A stretch of DNA of 64,000 bases from Paenibacillus sp. BSR1-1 (GTDB lineage: Bacteria; Bacillota; Bacilli; Bacillales; Cytobacillaceae), in NCBI RefSeq assembly GCF_030403775.1, contig NZ_JAQMWQ010000005.1, forward strand, positions 1-64,000, read 5' to 3'. A program made the translations under genes and the position numbers. Below the pieces are notes generated by a model. That model was not told where the DNA came from, made no database searches, and was given only the letters and a program-made list of their open reading frames with translations. Positions 63,426-64,000 of this stretch are shown piece after piece (positions within the stretch are counted from its first letter, which is position 1; the number at the start of each line of letters is the position of its first letter).

Positions 63426-64000
63426 TTGTTGCTTGAATCACTAATAGACAAAGCAACCCAGGTTAGTGCCAAAACAGTGGCCGTTGCAGCTGCAGAGGAT
63501 GAAGAAGTTATTGAAGCTGTTTTGGATGCTCATAACCGAAATCTCGCAAATTTCATATTATTTGGTGATAAGGAAAAAATCAAAACCATTTTGGAATTGA
63601 AAAAACATGATAAAAAGGTTTCAAACAATTTGGAAATCATTCATGCTGATTCAAACACATTAGCTGCTGAATTGGCCGTCAAAGCCGTTTTTAACAAAAA
63701 GGCAGATGTATTGATGAAAGGCAATATTCCAACAAGCACTGTATTGAAAGCAGTGTTAAATAAGGAATATGGGCTGAGAACAGGAAATGTCCTGTCCCAT
63801 GTAGCGGTTTTTGAGATACCTGGCTTTGATAGATTTACAATTGTGACAGATGCTGGGATGAATATTACTCCAGATTTAGAACAAAAGGCACAAATTACAA
63901 AAAATGCTGTATCTATAGCTAGGTCAATTGGAATTGAAATGCCGAAAGTGGCACCGATTGCTGCAGTAGAAGTAGTTAATCCAGTCATGCAGCCTACTTT
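63426..64000 (+). CDS. ptb: Phosphate butyryltransferase, N-terminal part (cut by window edge)
   Basis: At least 191 residues, continuing past the window. TVAVAAAEDEEVIEAVL, MKGNIPTSTVLKAVLNKEYG and NVLSHVAVFEIPGFDRF match the PTA/PTB family (B. subtilis YqiS). It forms acyl-phosphate from branched acyl-CoA at the start of the bkd operon. The likely start is TTG 63426, eleven bases after AAGGGG; an ATG at 63418 is in another frame and ends after eight codons. It lies under the SigL promoter. Confidence 0.92.
   Translation, partial: MLLESLIDKATQVSAKTVAVAAAEDEEVIEAVLDAHNRNLANFILFGDKEKIKTILELKKHDKKVSNNLEIIHADSNTLAAELAVKAVFNKKADVLMKGNIPTSTVLKAVLNKEYGLRTGNVLSHVAVFEIPGFDRFTIVTDAGMNITPDLEQKAQITKNAVSIARSIGIEMPKVAPIAAVEVVNPVMQPT

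Noticed and set aside
1..64000. tRNA or rRNA genes
   Set aside because: No cloverleaf or rRNA-like sequence was seen in any gap between genes.

Overview
This window looks like a chromosomal segment of an endospore-forming, low-GC Bacillaceae bacterium (a Bacillus/Neobacillus-type genome). The evidence is the gene content and order: yqgT-yqgU, yqgW, yqgX, yqgY, the comG pilus operon, yqhG-yqhH, gcvT-gcvPA-gcvPB, yqhL-lipM, yqhO-yqhP-yqhQ-yqhR, papA-efp, spoIIIAA-AH, accB-accC-yqhY-nusB-folD-xseA-xseB-ispA-dxs-yqxC-ahrC-recN-spoIVB-spo0A, yqiK, yqzF, bkdR and ptb. This closely follows the Bacillus subtilis yqg-yqi region. No rRNA, tRNA or CRISPR array was seen.

Layout. 1-111: edge of an IS3-type element. 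272-6526: envelope and housekeeping genes plus a four-cysteine winged-helix regulator. 6757-11001 (minus): yqzE and comGG to comGA, the DNA-uptake pilus. 11145-13602 (minus): YqhG and the SNF2 helicase YqhH. 13777-18039: a tandem glycine riboswitch and the glycine cleavage genes. 18242-25487: rhodanese YqhL, octanoyltransferase LipM, a B12-dependent ribonucleotide reductase with candidate NrdR boxes, an NlpC/P60 protein, a zinc-ribbon/alphaCTD-like protein, and YqhO/YqhP. 25545-28962: YqhQ, YqhR, PapA and EF-P.

29170-39424 is the accessory part. It lies between efp and spoIIIAA, which are almost adjacent in B. subtilis. It holds a His-tailed membrane protein, a PCYCGC-type lipoprotein whose frame is interrupted by a single UGA, a dihaem cytochrome c, and a System I-like cytochrome c maturation cluster (CcmE, F, H, I-like, A, B, C, D-like, thioredoxin-like G) with two unknown membrane-anchored proteins. 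The UGA sits where I expect the first Cys of a C-x-x-C motif. It is followed at a suitable distance by a GC-rich 7-bp hairpin with G in its loop, and 44 plausible codons continue to a TAA. I read it as a probable selenocysteine codon with a bacterial SECIS, giving a UxxC lipoprotein beside a haem-attachment system. This is the most interesting object in the window.

39567-45545: a SIMPL-domain protein and the SpoIIIA operon (forespore channel), preceded by a SigE-like promoter; spoIIIAD appears to start with ATT. 45746-57323: fatty acid, folate, DNA repair, isoprenoid and arginine-regulation genes. 57443-59812: spoIVB and spo0A; spo0A has a SigH-type promoter and 0A boxes. 59882-64000: a small YycC-like protein, YqiK, YqzF, and the sigma-54 activator BkdR upstream of a -24/-12 promoter and the start of ptb.

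Repeats: a 23-bp near-perfect palindrome upstream of comGA, five 21-bp-spaced direct repeats after gcvPB, and two copies of a GCGC-bounded intergenic repeat, one with its inner stem-loop removed.
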